Shown: in pieces, positions 1 through 12,899 of the stretch | How the letters are laid out: every line of letters starts with the position of its first letter | Numbering within the stretch: position 1 is the first letter of the stretch | From: Onchocerca volvulus | Lineage: Eukaryota > Nematoda > Chromadorea > Rhabditida > Onchocercidae | Assembly (NCBI GenBank): GCA_000499405.2 | Contig: HG738137.1 | Coordinates: 27,153,928-27,217,927, forward strand | DNA: 64,000 bases | Direction: 5' to 3' | Position numbers and translations under genes: made by a program | The notes under the pieces: model-generated | What the model saw: the letters and a program-made list of their open reading frames with translations, nothing else | Databases searched by the model: none | Told to the model about the DNA's origin: nothing

Positions 1-285
1 ATTCAATTTTGTGATATAAGTTTGACGGCTAAATAAAAATGGAAGTCAAATAATAAAATAAACAACTATTGAGTAGTGAGACTTAAAAATTTCGATTTAC
101 AGTATGCAAATATTTTAAGCACACGCGAAGCCTTGATCTAATATTTACGCTTCATTTTGCCCAGTAAATAACATGTTAAAATCAGTGAAGAGAAAAAACA
201 AAGTGATAAGGGTCTTTCCTTTCATTTAATCTTTAAAATTTTCGACAAATTTCACAAAAAATTATTAGATGTGAAAAGCCTGTAC

Positions 286-1407
286 CCGAATTTGTAGTGC
301 TCGATGTACCAGACGATGTCCAAACTGTCGACGTTGTTGCTTGTGATATATTGCTGCTTTCAGAACGAATACGATTCATTTTACTAGTAATCATCGTTTT
401 TAAACGTTCTTTTGTTAGCTGAGAAATTGTTTGTCCGGAACCAGAATAAGATCTAAAAAAGAATTAAACTTAGAATCCCAATTTTCTTAAAAACATTTAA
501 TTCATGAATCTTTTATTTTTTATTCTTTTTTTTTTTTTCTTTTTTTTGCAAATCATATCTTCCATTAATTAGCTGAACTATTGTAACGAAATTCTTACCT
601 TCTATTTCTCAATCCCGCACAATCTCTAGCAGAAGGAGACATCTGTGTATCACTATCCTCCGAAATATCCACAACGCTCATGGCACTTGTTTGCTCTGCA
701 GTTTTGATATCTTGTAAAGGCTGCTGTTGTTGTTGTTGCTGCTGCTGCTGTTGCTGCTGTTGTTTTTGTTGCTGAGATGTTTGAAGAGCTTGAAAGTAAG
801 TCAAGTGTTGCATCGCAAGGTTCGATTGTGCTTGTTGATATTGTGACAAAAGTTCGACTTGCTTCTGCTGGTACATCTATGAATAGTATAGGAAACTGAC
901 GATTTTTATATTTCTAGATTTAATTTTTTAGACTGAAATGATAGTATGAAAATAAACATTGAGGATTTCTTATTAGTGACAATAAACAATGCAATATAAA
1001 AGACACAAACTCATCTTTTCTCAAATCCATTCAAATCACAAATATCACATAAAGATCTCGCTAATAAGTCATAATATTAACAGAAATAAAGATATATAAA
1101 TCATTCTTCAATAAAAGAGACGAATCATTAACCATTAAGTTTAAATTACGGCTTTAATCAGAATAATTAGTATATAGAATTTCTCTTCTCAATGTAAAGA
1201 CTCATAGCATGAAAGAGACTCTAGAAGAAATGCCGAAATTACAAGCAAAATTTGTCCTACTAATTGGAGCTTAACCTGCAACAGAATAGATACCTGTTGA
1301 AGAAGAGCTAATCGTTCTTCGTCGACTGTATCTGTTGCTATTTCTAATGTTGTTGTTGAAGGACCTTCTATTGAAGTTGTCGTGTAGGATTGTTGATGAT
1401 TCTCCAT
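286..1407 (-). CDS. Gln-rich N-terminal part of a class IIa histone deacetylase-like protein (5' exons, partial)
   Basis: Three minus-strand exons join in phase: 1294-1407, 599-876 and 286-452. The ATG at 1407 lies 8 bases after a TTTGCAG that could accept a spliced leader. The first exons give a Gln-rich helix (ERLALLQQMYQQKQVELL, then LAMQHLTYFQALQ), a polyglutamine run, an acidic Ser stretch (VVDISEDSDTQMSPSA) and then QLTKERLKTMITSKMNRIRS. That order, a Gln-rich coiled coil followed by a short basic helix, matches the N-terminus of HDAC4/5/9 (C. elegans hda-4), where the coiled coil mediates oligomerisation and the helix region binds MEF2. This is recognition by pattern only. The deacetylase domain would lie beyond the left edge, so another Gln-rich nuclear protein remains possible. 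The last junction (donor at 285) is the least certain. Confidence 0.45.
720..773 (-). repeat. CAG/CAA repeat coding polyglutamine
   Basis: A mixed CAG/CAA tract in the second exon of the HDAC-like gene encodes about 18 Gln residues broken by one Lys. Mixing of the two codons suggests a long-standing coding tract, though it may still vary in length between isolates. Confidence 0.85.
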
Positions 1408-2437
1408 GATGATAACTGCAAATTCTCTCTAATGTTAATATATTTCAATCCATTATTTCAATTATCGACATGTTTAGAAGAATCAAATTCAGACAGTGTT
1501 AATAATCGAATAACTTATTTATGAGATTCCAAAAAGTATATTTATCAGCTTCAATTCTTCATTTCATATTTTCCAATAAGGCAATATCTTTAAATTAATT
1601 CTTCAAGGCTCCTTCCTTTTTTGATGTACAAAAATTTCAATAAATTCTAATCAGATACAGTCTTCAATTTCATTTACCTTTTTGCGATTGCCGCTCCAGT
1701 TTGCATTAGTGATCGTTACATTTGAAAGGGAAGAGTAACAGCAAAGAAGTCGAGAAATAATACTGAAAAGTGGAGATCGTGAAAAATATGAAAAAAAAAA
1801 ATACCTTATTGTCTAGATTTCTTGGCAAAACTGACAAATACGGCAATTCTCATAAGTTCAGGAATTTGGATAAAGAGACCGATTTAAAGTTAAAAAAAAA
1901 AAAAAAGAACACAGAGATCGGATAATTCGATACGAAAGTCATTGCGCATCATGTTGATAAAAGCCAAATATTCAAATATATTTATTAAATTAGTGATAAA
2001 ACTTATTTAACTAAAAATTAGATTACCACTCAGTCAAACTCGAATAAATAAAAAATTTTATACCTGAATTTTTAGCCTACAATGAAACTGACGTGGAATT
2101 AAAACGTAAATAAACAAGAAGGTTAAGTATGATATGATCACTAATACAAATGTAGACCAATCTGAGTAAAAATAAGTCTTATTAATTTTGCATGGTAAGC
2201 TATTAAGTAAGCATAACTATTATAAGCTGTCAGATGAGCTTAATCACGTAAGGTATCAAATAGGCTTCATCACGCTGAGCTATCTACGTATACGTAATCA
2301 CGTTAAGTTCAAGAGTTTGTGAAGGAAGTATATTAGTAGTTTGCTGGAAGAAAAAAAGAGGAATGAAGGCACAACATTTAAAAAATTAAAGAATAGTAAT
2401 GGATAAGAAAGGTCTAATTGCTCCACGTATAATTTTG

Positions 2438-2745
2438 ACGAAAAGAGCCAAATAGCATGGTTAAATATAACTGACGGAAAGAGCTAGTTGCACGGCCATG
2501 TATAATTGACGGAAAGAGCTAGTTGCACGGCCATGTATAATTGACGGAAAAAGCCAAACAGTACGGCAACGTATAATTAATTACGGAAAGAGCCAAATAG
2601 CATGGCTACGTGTAATTAATGGGAAGAGCCAAATAGCACGGCTACGTATAATTGACGGAAAGAGCCAAGTAGCACGGCTACGTATAATTGACGGAAAGAG
2701 CCAAGTAGCACGGCTACGTATAATTGACGGAAAGAGCCAAATAGC
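2438..2745. repeat. 36-bp minisatellite, about nine units
   Basis: Unit begins GGAAAGAGCCAAGTAGC and ends with CTACGTATAATTGAC, 36 bp in the clean copies. The last three full units (2657 onward) are nearly identical, while the left units carry substitutions and small indels (for example GAGCTAGTTGCACGG). The array is G+C richer than its surroundings. The open frame across it on the minus strand repeats SIIRSRATWLFP and is an artefact of the repeat. Confidence 0.9.
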
Positions 2746-5700
2746 GAAATGCTTAAAATAAGTGAAACATAAATAAGAAAAAAACGAAATTGAAACTAAA
2801 TGGAATGATAAATTTAGCAGGGAGGAAAAAAAAAAGGCAAAGATGAGAACGATCGGCTTCATTGGCAACTCCCTTCCACGCATACGCACACGCAAACGCA
2901 TACACATACAATTGTTAGATGGATAGATAGAGAGATGAATAGATAAGTGGTAAGAGTATTAGCTTGTGATAGAGGAATGACTTCGAAATAGATGATGAGA
3001 GAGAGAGATGAGGGAGAAGGAGTTTGAACTGCTACAAAATGCTACAATTCTAACTGCTGATAGCGTAAAGTGGCCAAAAGGCCTATTGAGCCAAGTTTTG
3101 CTTCTTTGCTCTTTTGCTAGGCCCAAATTCGAACTTCTCATGCCACATTATCTCATTAATTAATATACTAAAGACTGATTTCATATCTTTCAGGTTAGAA
3201 ATTGATGGTACCAAATGATGATATCCTGAAATTGGCCCTTCTTTGTCCTCTTTTATCTTTCTTCTCTTCCCATAGAGTCTTGTAAAATTAATGACTTGAA
3301 CGGCTAGCAGTTGTTATGTAATTAATCATAAAAAATTTTCCCTCAAATTTGTAACAATTTTCTGGAAGGCAATTTTTCAAATATTTCCATTAGACTATAC
3401 ATAATACATGTTTTCGTTTAGCAAGAAAAACGAAAAAATGATGGATGAAAAAGACAGAATTAAAAATTAATTAATTTATTATAAAATTTGAAAAAGTTTA
3501 ATTTGAAAATTTTGATTAATTTAATTTTTTTTTTTAAATTGAAATTTTATCCCGAAAATTTTGTTAAGATTTTGTTGAACAAAAAAATTGATTAATTTGA
3601 TTGAAAAGCGAAGTTAGGCTTTAGACATTGCTAGATGCAGCAATTCGATTTCAATTAAAAAACTTTTTCTTCTTTACTCTCTCAACCACTGACAAAGTTG
3701 CAATCGAGAATTTATTCAATTTATTTCCTTTCAAGAATGCACGTAGTTAATTTAAAAATTTGTTTATTTAATGAATTTTAAAGGAATAAAATTAGATATC
3801 TATGCATCATTTGCTTATTTTGGAAGTTAATAGTGCAGCTGTTTTAGTTTTTAAAATGAGTCGCTCAAGAACAGAGAGGTTGTTGTTGATGTTAACGAAT
3901 TTCAATTTATTTCATCTTTTTTTTTTTAACTTCTAAAATATGCTCATCGTATCGAGAAGTATTCATTTTTACAATCAACCTGGATTGAAATTAAATTGAA
4001 AAAATTTAATTTAAACGAATTAAAAGGAATTAAATGCCAGAAATTGATATGATTAATAAATAAGGAAATTTTGAAGCATAAATATCTTCTTAACAATTTT
4101 TAAATCGAGGATTTTTTTTTTTTTGTATGGCATAATTTGATAGAATTTTTAGCGATTAATTGAAATTTGCTAAATTGAACTATTGAATGGATTGATATCA
4201 GATAAAGTTTTAATGAGTTCCGATAAACTTTGATATCAGATAAACTTTCATGAGTTCACATAAACTTTCATCTGTTTTTTCCTTTTTTTTTTGTTGTTGT
4301 TGAAAGAATAGTAAAATTGCAAAAATGATATCTGAAATATTGTTTGCTGATATGGGTGAGAAAAATCTATGCTAGGAAAAATAAAAAAAAATGCTGGAAT
4401 CTAATCTATACTATTTAATTTTTGCCAAAAGTTGATATTATCAAAAAAAAAAAAAAAAAACTTTGACAAGAAATTGCGATAATATAATAACAAATTAAAT
4501 TTTATATTAAACTTCATTCCAAATAATTCTTTCATCTTTTTTTTCTCGCCATTTTTGGACCCACATAAAATTTATGTCATTTTATTCCTTCACATCATCA
4601 AAATGTCAACATCCATCTTCAGTGACCTGACGTCTAACCTCACGTTATCCAATTACATTTTCTTAAACAATAAATTTCAATCATCGGATGAAATAATGAA
4701 AATTTTTTTCAAATTAAAAAAATGATTAAATGTATAAATTATAATTTGAAATAGTTTTTTATTTCTTTCATTGCTATAAAGTGCAAGATTAGTGTTAGCG
4801 CTTCATTGGATGAAAAGAGAGAACTTTTTAACTAAAAATAGAATAATTTGAAAGAAGAAAGAAAGAAAAAAGTAATTCATATTGACACTTTCAATAGCTT
4901 TTTCCAGAAATTGAAAATAAAATAAATAGAAGCGCATTAAAGCTGCCAATAGAATGATGATTCAGTGCTCGTTGAATCGAATGATGGAAAAAAAAAAAAA
5001 GAATTTTAATTTATCGTGAAATATTTCTTGAGAAATAAAATGATTATATTATATGAGATTAGCGAGAAAAATAAATTACTGATTGATAGTTTTTCTTCTG
5101 TTTTTTTTGGATAGAATATTCTGTTTCTTTTTTTTTTTTTTTTTGATTGGAAAAATGTTTCCTTTTTTTTTTTTTTGAATAATTTCATACATTTCAGGAA
5201 ATTTTCCAAATTCATCATCATTTCAAAAAAAAAAAAAAAGGGAGAAAAAAAAATGTTTACAAAAACTTTTGTATAAATAATAAAACGAAAAAAGGAATAA
5301 TTTGAAGAGTTAAAAAAAAAAAAAATCATTTAACAGGATGGAAGTAAAGTAAAAAAAGAAAGAAGAAAAAAACAGGAATTTTATTAATAAAATAAGTAAA
5401 TAAATACTGATTAGAAGAAATGTTTCCTTTTTGGAACAAATCTTTTTTTCGTTTCCATAGTATTTTTCCACTTGATATATTTCTATTAGTTTAAATAGGA
5501 GCATAGGAAAGGAAAAAAAAAAATTTTTTTTTTGCCTTTCAAAATGATTTTTCTGTAAAGCATCGAATTTGCTCAATTGTTCAACTTTTTTTTTTTTCTC
5601 CCAAAAATAGCAGGAAATGTAAAATTCTTATATGGAACAATTTTATTTCCTAAAATGTCTTTTTTTTTTTTTTTTTTTTCTAATTGCATTTTTTTGCAGA

Positions 5701-6316
5701 ATTATTATTATTTTTTCTGTCGAAAAAAATCGTTTTTTAACGAAATGAGTAGAATTTGCGATAAATTCTTAAAATTTTTTTTACTTTTCATTGAACTAGT
5801 TAACTTTTTTTTATGATTAAAATACTCATTTTTACATAATTTAAGCTTGGAGAGGGAAAAAATTTTTTCATTCGTTTGTTTGGAATAATTTTTTCATAAG
5901 TACATGGAAAATAGATGATAGCCTGAAAATATGCATAACTTAAAATGTTTATTAAGCAAATTTACGTTAACTTATACGACAAAATTCTATTGTATTCTTA
6001 TCTAAAAGAAATTATGCAAAAATTTCCATATCTGAAAATAATTAACTTAATTTTAAAATTATTTATTTAGTTTTGATTTTTCATTATCGTTGTGGGAGGT
6101 TGATTAAATTTCATTTTTCAACTTTTGACAAATTGGCCTAGCTTTAAGAAATTTTAACAAAATTATATGATGATACATTAAAAGACAGTAGTATATCGAG
6201 AATTTTTAATGCTTTTGTAATTAGTTTTCTTACAAGATAAGAAATACGATAAAATTTAAATTTTGTCCAAAACAAAACCTTATTTTAACAAAATATAAGC
6301 TAGGCTTCGCTGGAAT

Positions 6317-6421
6317 CTTATGCCTTGATGATCGGGCTATAGGCATAAGCGCAATTTTCCTTAAGTATTACTAATTACATTGCTTCATTCCGGAAAGCTA
6401 ACCGGAAAGTTGTTCCGGAAT
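6317..6421. other. Two adjacent perfect inverted repeats
   Basis: CTTATGCCT at 6317-6325 pairs with AGGCATAAG at 6341-6349 (15-base loop). ATTCCGGAA at 6388-6396 pairs with TTCCGGAAT at 6413-6421 (16-base loop). Both stems are 9 bp and G+C richer than the flanks. They lie just upstream of the BTB-BACK gene. A decayed miniature element or a structured RNA are both possible. Confidence 0.5.
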
Positions 6422-6701
6422 CCTTTATGTTTGAAAAAAAAAAGGCTAAAAGAAAACACTGTCATTAAGCAATGAAACAAGCAACTAATTTTAAAAAAGA
6501 AAAGAATTAAACCTGAATGATATTCATATTTTTAAGTATAATTATTAAATGCTTCGTTGTTTTAAACTTTATTTTACTTTTTTTAATCAGTAAAAAGGAT
6601 CGTCATTACTAATTAAATGCCAGACAAAATAGATCAAAGTTTTGTGTTCTTTAAAACTACTTTCTCAAATGTCATTTAAATGAATTCAAATACCAATTCC
6701 A

Positions 6702-9700
6702 ATTAAAAAGTGCAAACAATCATTGGTTAATTATAAAAGTTATCTCTCTTCTGATAGCATTTCATCGAAGCGCAATGAAGATACTAACAAAGAGATAGCA
6801 TTGATAACATCACGACAAAAATATCATGTTAAATTGCGACAATTTACGACATATTCGTTGAAAATTCGAAAGGTCAACGTATTTCATTTCTTTTTTTTTT
6901 CGCTAATAAAGCGAACTTTTTTCCTTTTCGCTTTTTTGCATTTTTCAAAAAATATCAAATGTAATCAAGAAATGTTCAGAAAAAAAAAAAAGAACTTTAA
7001 TAAGCATAAAACAAACATTTACAAAAAATTGCTCTAACATCAAATATTTTTGGAATTCTTTTAATAAAAAAAAAAAAAGAAAAAAAAATGATGGCATGAA
7101 ATAATTTTTTCAGTTTGAAGCAAAATATAATGTATTAAATAATACAATGACAAAAAAAAAAATAACTGTTTTTTCTAAAATATTCAAAAATCAAAAATTT
7201 TTAAATTTAATTTCGAATTTTCTCCTAAATTTAAGCTACAAGAAATTGGTCGTTTACCAAGACATATCAATTTATCAGCATATGATGAATATGCTGTAAG
7301 AATATTAGTAAGATATATTCAGAATAAGGATCTAAAAAATATCATCTTATCATTTTACACATTAGCCGATCTAATTGATCTATCTCGATCGCTATTAATG
7401 CTCAATCTGCTCAAACAACTTGAACAGGCATGGTTTTTTTTTTTTAATATATTACACCTGTTTATCACCTATGATAAGTTCAAAATCTCGTATAACTTAT
7501 CATTACAGAGAAATCGATTTAGATAAGGTAAAAATTGATTAAATTATGGTTTGGATAGCCAATCATTGTAAAGCTGAAAAGAAAGTATTAACACCAAAAA
7601 TAACTTGAAAATATCTATTGACAACAAGCTAACTCATTTAAACCAATTCTTTCTCGAGCTTTAATAATAAAAATTGAGTGCTTTTAAGAGGAATGAATTA
7701 TTCTTTTAAATAAAATCTTTGAGAAAATAAAAATCTTTTAGAATCTTTGTTTATTATTATTATAAGAGAATTTCATATTGAAAATGGCCTACTTATGCTT
7801 ATCATATTGTTACTACATTCGTGACTAGCATATTTATATATAAAAATTTAGAAATTTCAAAAAATTCAATTTAAATTATTTTTGTTGGAAAAATTATTAT
7901 TTTAAAATTATTATTATGTAAAAAAAATTATTTTTTTTTTTAAAATTATTTTTATAATTAGAAATTTCAAAAAATATTCAATTTAACTTATTTTCATTTT
8001 TATTACGTACAAAATTTAAAATTTAGGAATCTTTAAAATTTAACTTAGATTATTTTGATAGTGGCAAATTACTAGCTATTGAGCATGAAAACAATGGTTA
8101 GATAATAATTCAAATACATTTAAACGGATTGTTTGACTATACTTACCGTAAGAAATGATCAGATATTTTGATCTTCTTTGATTTTGCATGTAAAAATTGG
8201 AGATATTTTATTGATGAGAAACGAAAAAAAAAAAAGCAAAAAATATGAATACTTCATTGCAAAAATTGAAAAAAAAGTTCAAGTTAAACTTTAAAATTGA
8301 ATTTTTGCATAATTTGAAAAAAATGAAATGTTTAAAATTGATATTGCCAAAATTATTTTATCATTATTCATACTGAAATTCTAAGATATTGAATTTAATT
8401 CTATCCAATTCACGTTTTTTTTTTTCAAGGTTCTTGTCGAATTGGCATCACAAAAAACAGATGCTCTTATTCAAGCATTGATTATCGTCGGGAGCGAACG
8501 TTCAATTTTTGGTGGTTTAATGGCACGTCAAAAAATTGAACGAATTGCAGCGGCGAAATTTCAAGATATTGTGCAACATAAACTTTTTGGTTCCATACCG
8601 CCAATCATTTTTGCAAATATTATCTCCAGGTGAAATGACTTCTCAAATATTGATTTTTCATAAAAACGAGTTCTCAAATATTGATTTTTCATCAAAAAGA
8701 GTTCTCAAATATTGATTTTTCAATCTTTTAAGAAAAATAAGACAAAATAGTAATGCATCGTTCAATTAAACTTAATAAAATTAATTATAAGTAGAAGTTA
8801 CAAATCATCATTTGTAACAAGTATTCAGGAAAAAAAAGAATATATTTTAATATAATATATTATTAATCCAGGAAAATCTTCCTAAATTTATTAGGTTACA
8901 AATAAATTATAATATGATAAAAATGTTATTACTTGCAAGAATTATAATTTACATTACATTCTTATATGTTATTCTGTGTTCAATTAATTATTTCACTCAA
9001 TTTTTATTTTCATTAAAAAGAAAAGTGAACGTGTTGAATATTGGAGTTGATAAATAATGATAGTAATTTGTTAAAGAGATTACCAAAAAACGAATAATTT
9101 CATTAATTTCAAAAATTTCTTTACTTCATTTCGAAAAAAAAAAAAAATGAAATTTTTTTCTGAATTGGTGAAAAAAAAATTTTTTCAAATAAATTTTAAA
9201 TTTGAAAGAAATTCAAAACAGATTTATAAAAATATATATGTATGAAATATGTTGACAAATAAATTACTTTATACATTTAAATGCTTAATTAGTGCTTATG
9301 TGACATTTAATAATAACTTTTTAATAAAGCAGGACAAAGTTTGGAGGAAATCATCCTTTTTGTAGTTTAGAAATTAAATTTGGTAAAAAAATGGGATTTT
9401 CCCCAAAAATATCATTTGCAACATTCTTTGATAGTGCTATAATTGATTCGCAAATTTCATCAAAAATTCTTTTGAAAGTTTTCATTTTCATTTTTTCAAA
9501 AAATATGAAGTTGCTTTTGTGAAGATGTGATTTGCATATCGAGAAAGAAATAGATGTGGTGGATGCTGGAATTGCCTGGATTTGTCAACAAGAAAAATCT
9601 CTCATTAGCAGTGCATTAGTTTTTTCTCGTATCCGTTCAGCATTTTTGAGCCGTGGCGATCGTAATACCATTCAAGAACGTTTCAAAACTTTGCCAAATG

Positions 9701-12700
9701 GCGAAAAAGCAAGAATTTTAATTAAATATTTTATTTTTAATTTAAATTGACACAAAAAATTGCATGGATTTTAGATAAAGTAACATCTAAAAATGTTCAA
9801 ATTTGCTAATTTAAATGTGGAATATATAAATATCTTTACGTCTCATTATCAATTACTAAATTAAAAAAAATTCTTGAATAACTGTATTTGTTATTTTTTC
9901 ATAAACATGAATAAATAGCAAAATTTAAAAAATATTTGAACCTTAAGATATCATTAAAATATCATGCATTAAAACAAGACACTATTACTCTAATCAATAT
10001 AATCGGTTTTAATTTTAAGTGATCCGAAAAGAAGATCCAAAACGGATTAAAATTCTGAAATATTCCACGATATCTTGAGATAATGAAATACTAGAAATTA
10101 GATATGATAATTCTGATATATTCTGATATATTCACATTTGATTTGTCCTATTCCAGTTAATTCCATTTATTATGACCACATTGTCCAGTACATTTTCTCG
10201 TCGTTGTTGTGTTATCAAGGAGCATATTGATAAAGGAATGATACGTTGCGGTGTACCAAAACCATCTGATGATGCTACCGTTGATCTTCGTAAACTTCCA
10301 TTGTTAGTTAAATAATTAAAATGCAATTTTATAATTAAATAAGAATTCGAAATTAAGAAAAGTTTACCTAGCCCTTTTGATAATATCATCTATTTGTTTT
10401 CGCATAGAATATCTGCGAAAATTTTTTTAAAAAAATATCATAAAATCTCAAAATAATTTCACATTAATTTTTCTCAAACTATCATTCTTCCTGGAAGCAT
10501 TTGGTATTTAAGATGAAGTTTAATTTTTAATTCTATGAAATAGCACAATTTTATCAAACATTTTTTTGCTCATATTTTTCGACTTTTACTTCAAATTAAT
10601 GATCATTTCAGATCAGGAAAATTCTCAATTAAGCAACGTATGTTTCCTTAATCTATCCTTTTTCTAGTAATTATAGATTTCTATAATTTTTCACTGCTTT
10701 AAAATGGCTTCGCAAGATGATACTATTATATCACATGGTTTAAGATTATATTTGGAGATATTTGGAAACATCGAAAAATTCGTTTTTGTTTCGATTCAAA
10801 TTCATAATAATTAATAGCCACGAGAATAAATTCAATTATTTCTGCAAATAACTTTTTTCTTTTTTCAATGCAATTGGCAGTTTCTTGTTTATTTGTGCCA
10901 AAATTTAGCTTTCTTTAAATGCAAAAAAAAAAAAAAAAAAAAAAAATGAGAAATTGAATGATGGATAAGGCATAAATAATTATTAATTTTGCCATCAAAT
11001 GAATATTTTCCGAAATAGTTATTTTTCACCAAATATGGCACAAATTTTTTTTTTTAAAAATTAGTTCAAAAAATCAAAAATATTTCAACAAATCAAAAAT
11101 AAGTAGAGTAACCATAATTGATGAAAACAAATTCAACGTCAGAAATAATTGACATTCCGGAAAAGTAGTCAGCAGTATTTCCTTGTTGAATTGAAGCTGA
11201 AGCACATTTTTGTCCAGTTCAGATTCATCGAAGAAAATATTGAATGATATGGAAAGAAAGAATTACTGTATTTTTTAGGATTTTTTAAAATTTTCTTTAT
11301 GAACTATTTTTTTTTTGAAAACTATCTGCATTTGCGAAATTTATCACATGCAAAAATAATCAATCATTTTTGAAAATGAAACAATCATTTCAATATTTTT
11401 TATTGTACATTATTTTTGAATTAACACAGTTTACATTTACCCCTTTGATAGCAATTGTTTACAGAAAGTTCTAACTTTTTTACTATGAATTGATTGTTAT
11501 TTATCAAATTATGCAAATATCAAATTGATTAATTTATTTAACATTTATATGATATTTAAGCTATTAAATTCTACAAGCTTTTGGGATTTAAAATAATGTT
11601 AGAAAAATTGTTTAGTTGTTTATAATAATAATTTTTTAGAATTTGAGAAGGAGGATTTGTAATAATCGGATTTTTCAGTACTGTTCTTTTAGCATCAACA
11701 AAAATTACAAATTAATAGAAAAAATTAAGTAAATTTTTTTTCTTACTAATTTTTAAATCATTTTTTAATCAATAAACTGAAATATGCCAGTAATTCATGA
11801 AAGATGAAATAGTTTTTAACTTTTATGACGATTCTTTATTTCACGTCAAATAATGAATGACATTTGCAGCATGGGAAATTAGAGACAAATCGAGCAAAAG
11901 TAGCGAACAATCGGAAAAGAAACAAAAGTTTGAAAAGCGGAGTAACGTGGAAGTAATTAGTGAGAAAGTGAAGGGAAAATTAATTGATAATGATAAGAAA
12001 TCTCGATCAGTGCCAAAATCATCGAAATCAGACAAATCAAAGGTACGTTAGCAAGTTGACATAATTGAAGTTTTACTCTATGCTTCTTGAATTTATCTGA
12101 ATTGATCAATTGGGAAATCAATTCAAGAGCTATTAATTTTATTTAATTATTTGTTGCTTTTTTGCTAAAATCACTTGTTTAGCATATTTTTATCCTTTTT
12201 TTTTCGACTTTTTTCATTATTTCCTCGATGATTCCATAAATTTTCGTAATAAATTTAGAAAAGATTTTCTGTATTGAATTTATCAAATCAAAATAAATCC
12301 TTTTCTTCTTTGTATTTATAATTCGTCTAACATTAATCAAAAATTTATCATATTGACGTTAATTTAGAAAAAAAAAATTAACCATGCAGGTGTAAAATTT
12401 TTTTAGTCCCAAATCATCAAATTTTGCTCAATTAATAGGAAAGCCAAGAAATGGAAGAAAGCCTGAAAAATGAGTATACAAATCGCAGTAAACGTGATGG
12501 GTCTGAAAGAAGTGATTCAGGAAGATCCAAGAAACTTCGTAATGCTATTCGCAAGAAATTCTACGGCAGCGAAACTAAACATGGTAAGCATAATATTCAA
12601 AAGAAAGAAAAAAAAAAAAATCATAATATATCAAATTCTTTGAATGAGGCGAACATTTAATAATAAAGACCAAAAAAATTTTGGTTTCAAAATTCTCAAA

Positions 12701-12899
12701 TCATTTTATTTAAATAGAAAAAAAAAATGCTTTTGCAGATGATAAATGAAATTTTGGAATGAATGAAATGAAATAAAGTGAACGAATTGAAAACAAGTGC
12801 TGCACATTTCTCCCGCTAATTCGCTGATTTTTAAATAATAAAATGTTTTATTGACAACCGTATCTTTCAACTTCAGATCATCTAACTCTATTCTCATGA
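6702..12899 (+). CDS. BTB-BACK domain protein with a basic Ser/Lys-rich tail
   Basis: Exons: about 6702-6872, 7236-7427, 8430-8629, 9525-9708, 10157-10302, 10612-10637, 11870-12042, 12439-12583, 12877-12899; all junctions after the first exon are in phase. The start is unresolved because exon 1 is open from about 6690 without a convincing in-frame ATG, so an upstream exon may exist. KYHVKLRQFTTYSLKIRK through YIQNKDLKNIILSFYTLADL reads as a divergent BTB/POZ fold. VELASQKTDALIQALIIVGS through IEKEIDVVDAGIAWICQQ and ALVFSRIRSAFLS reads as a BACK domain. The last three exons are charged and Ser-rich (for example NAIRKKFYGSETKH) and end at TGA 12897. Such proteins often act as CUL3 ubiquitin-ligase adaptors, but no Kelch repeats are present and the target is unknown. 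Two introns (7428-8429 and 9709-10156) need GC donors. Confidence 0.65.
8640..8722 (+). repeat. 31-bp tandem repeat, 2.7 copies, in an intron
   Basis: Units begin TTCTCAAATATTGATTTTTC; two full copies and a partial third start 10 bases after the third exon of the BTB-BACK gene. The copies differ at only a few bases, so the array is recent. Confidence 0.85.

Larger units (their letters stand above)
1416..6700. other. Intergenic region, no gene recognised
   Basis: This stretch separates the divergently transcribed HDAC-like and BTB-BACK genes, so it should hold both promoters. It contains a 36-bp minisatellite (2438-2745), short runs of GA and CGCATA-type repeats near 2880-3020, many A or T homopolymers between 4.4 and 5.8 kb, and a pair of hairpins at 6317-6421. 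Open frames here are low-complexity Phe/Lys/Asn strings. No exon with a convincing splice context was found. Confidence 0.6.

Noticed and set aside
2581..2907. 108-codon minus-strand frame with repeated SIIRSRATWLFP
   Set aside because: It is a translation of the 36-bp minisatellite.
5006..5816. Several overlapping open frames on both strands
   Set aside because: They are strings of Phe, Lys and Asn from A and T homopolymers, without splice sites or domain features.
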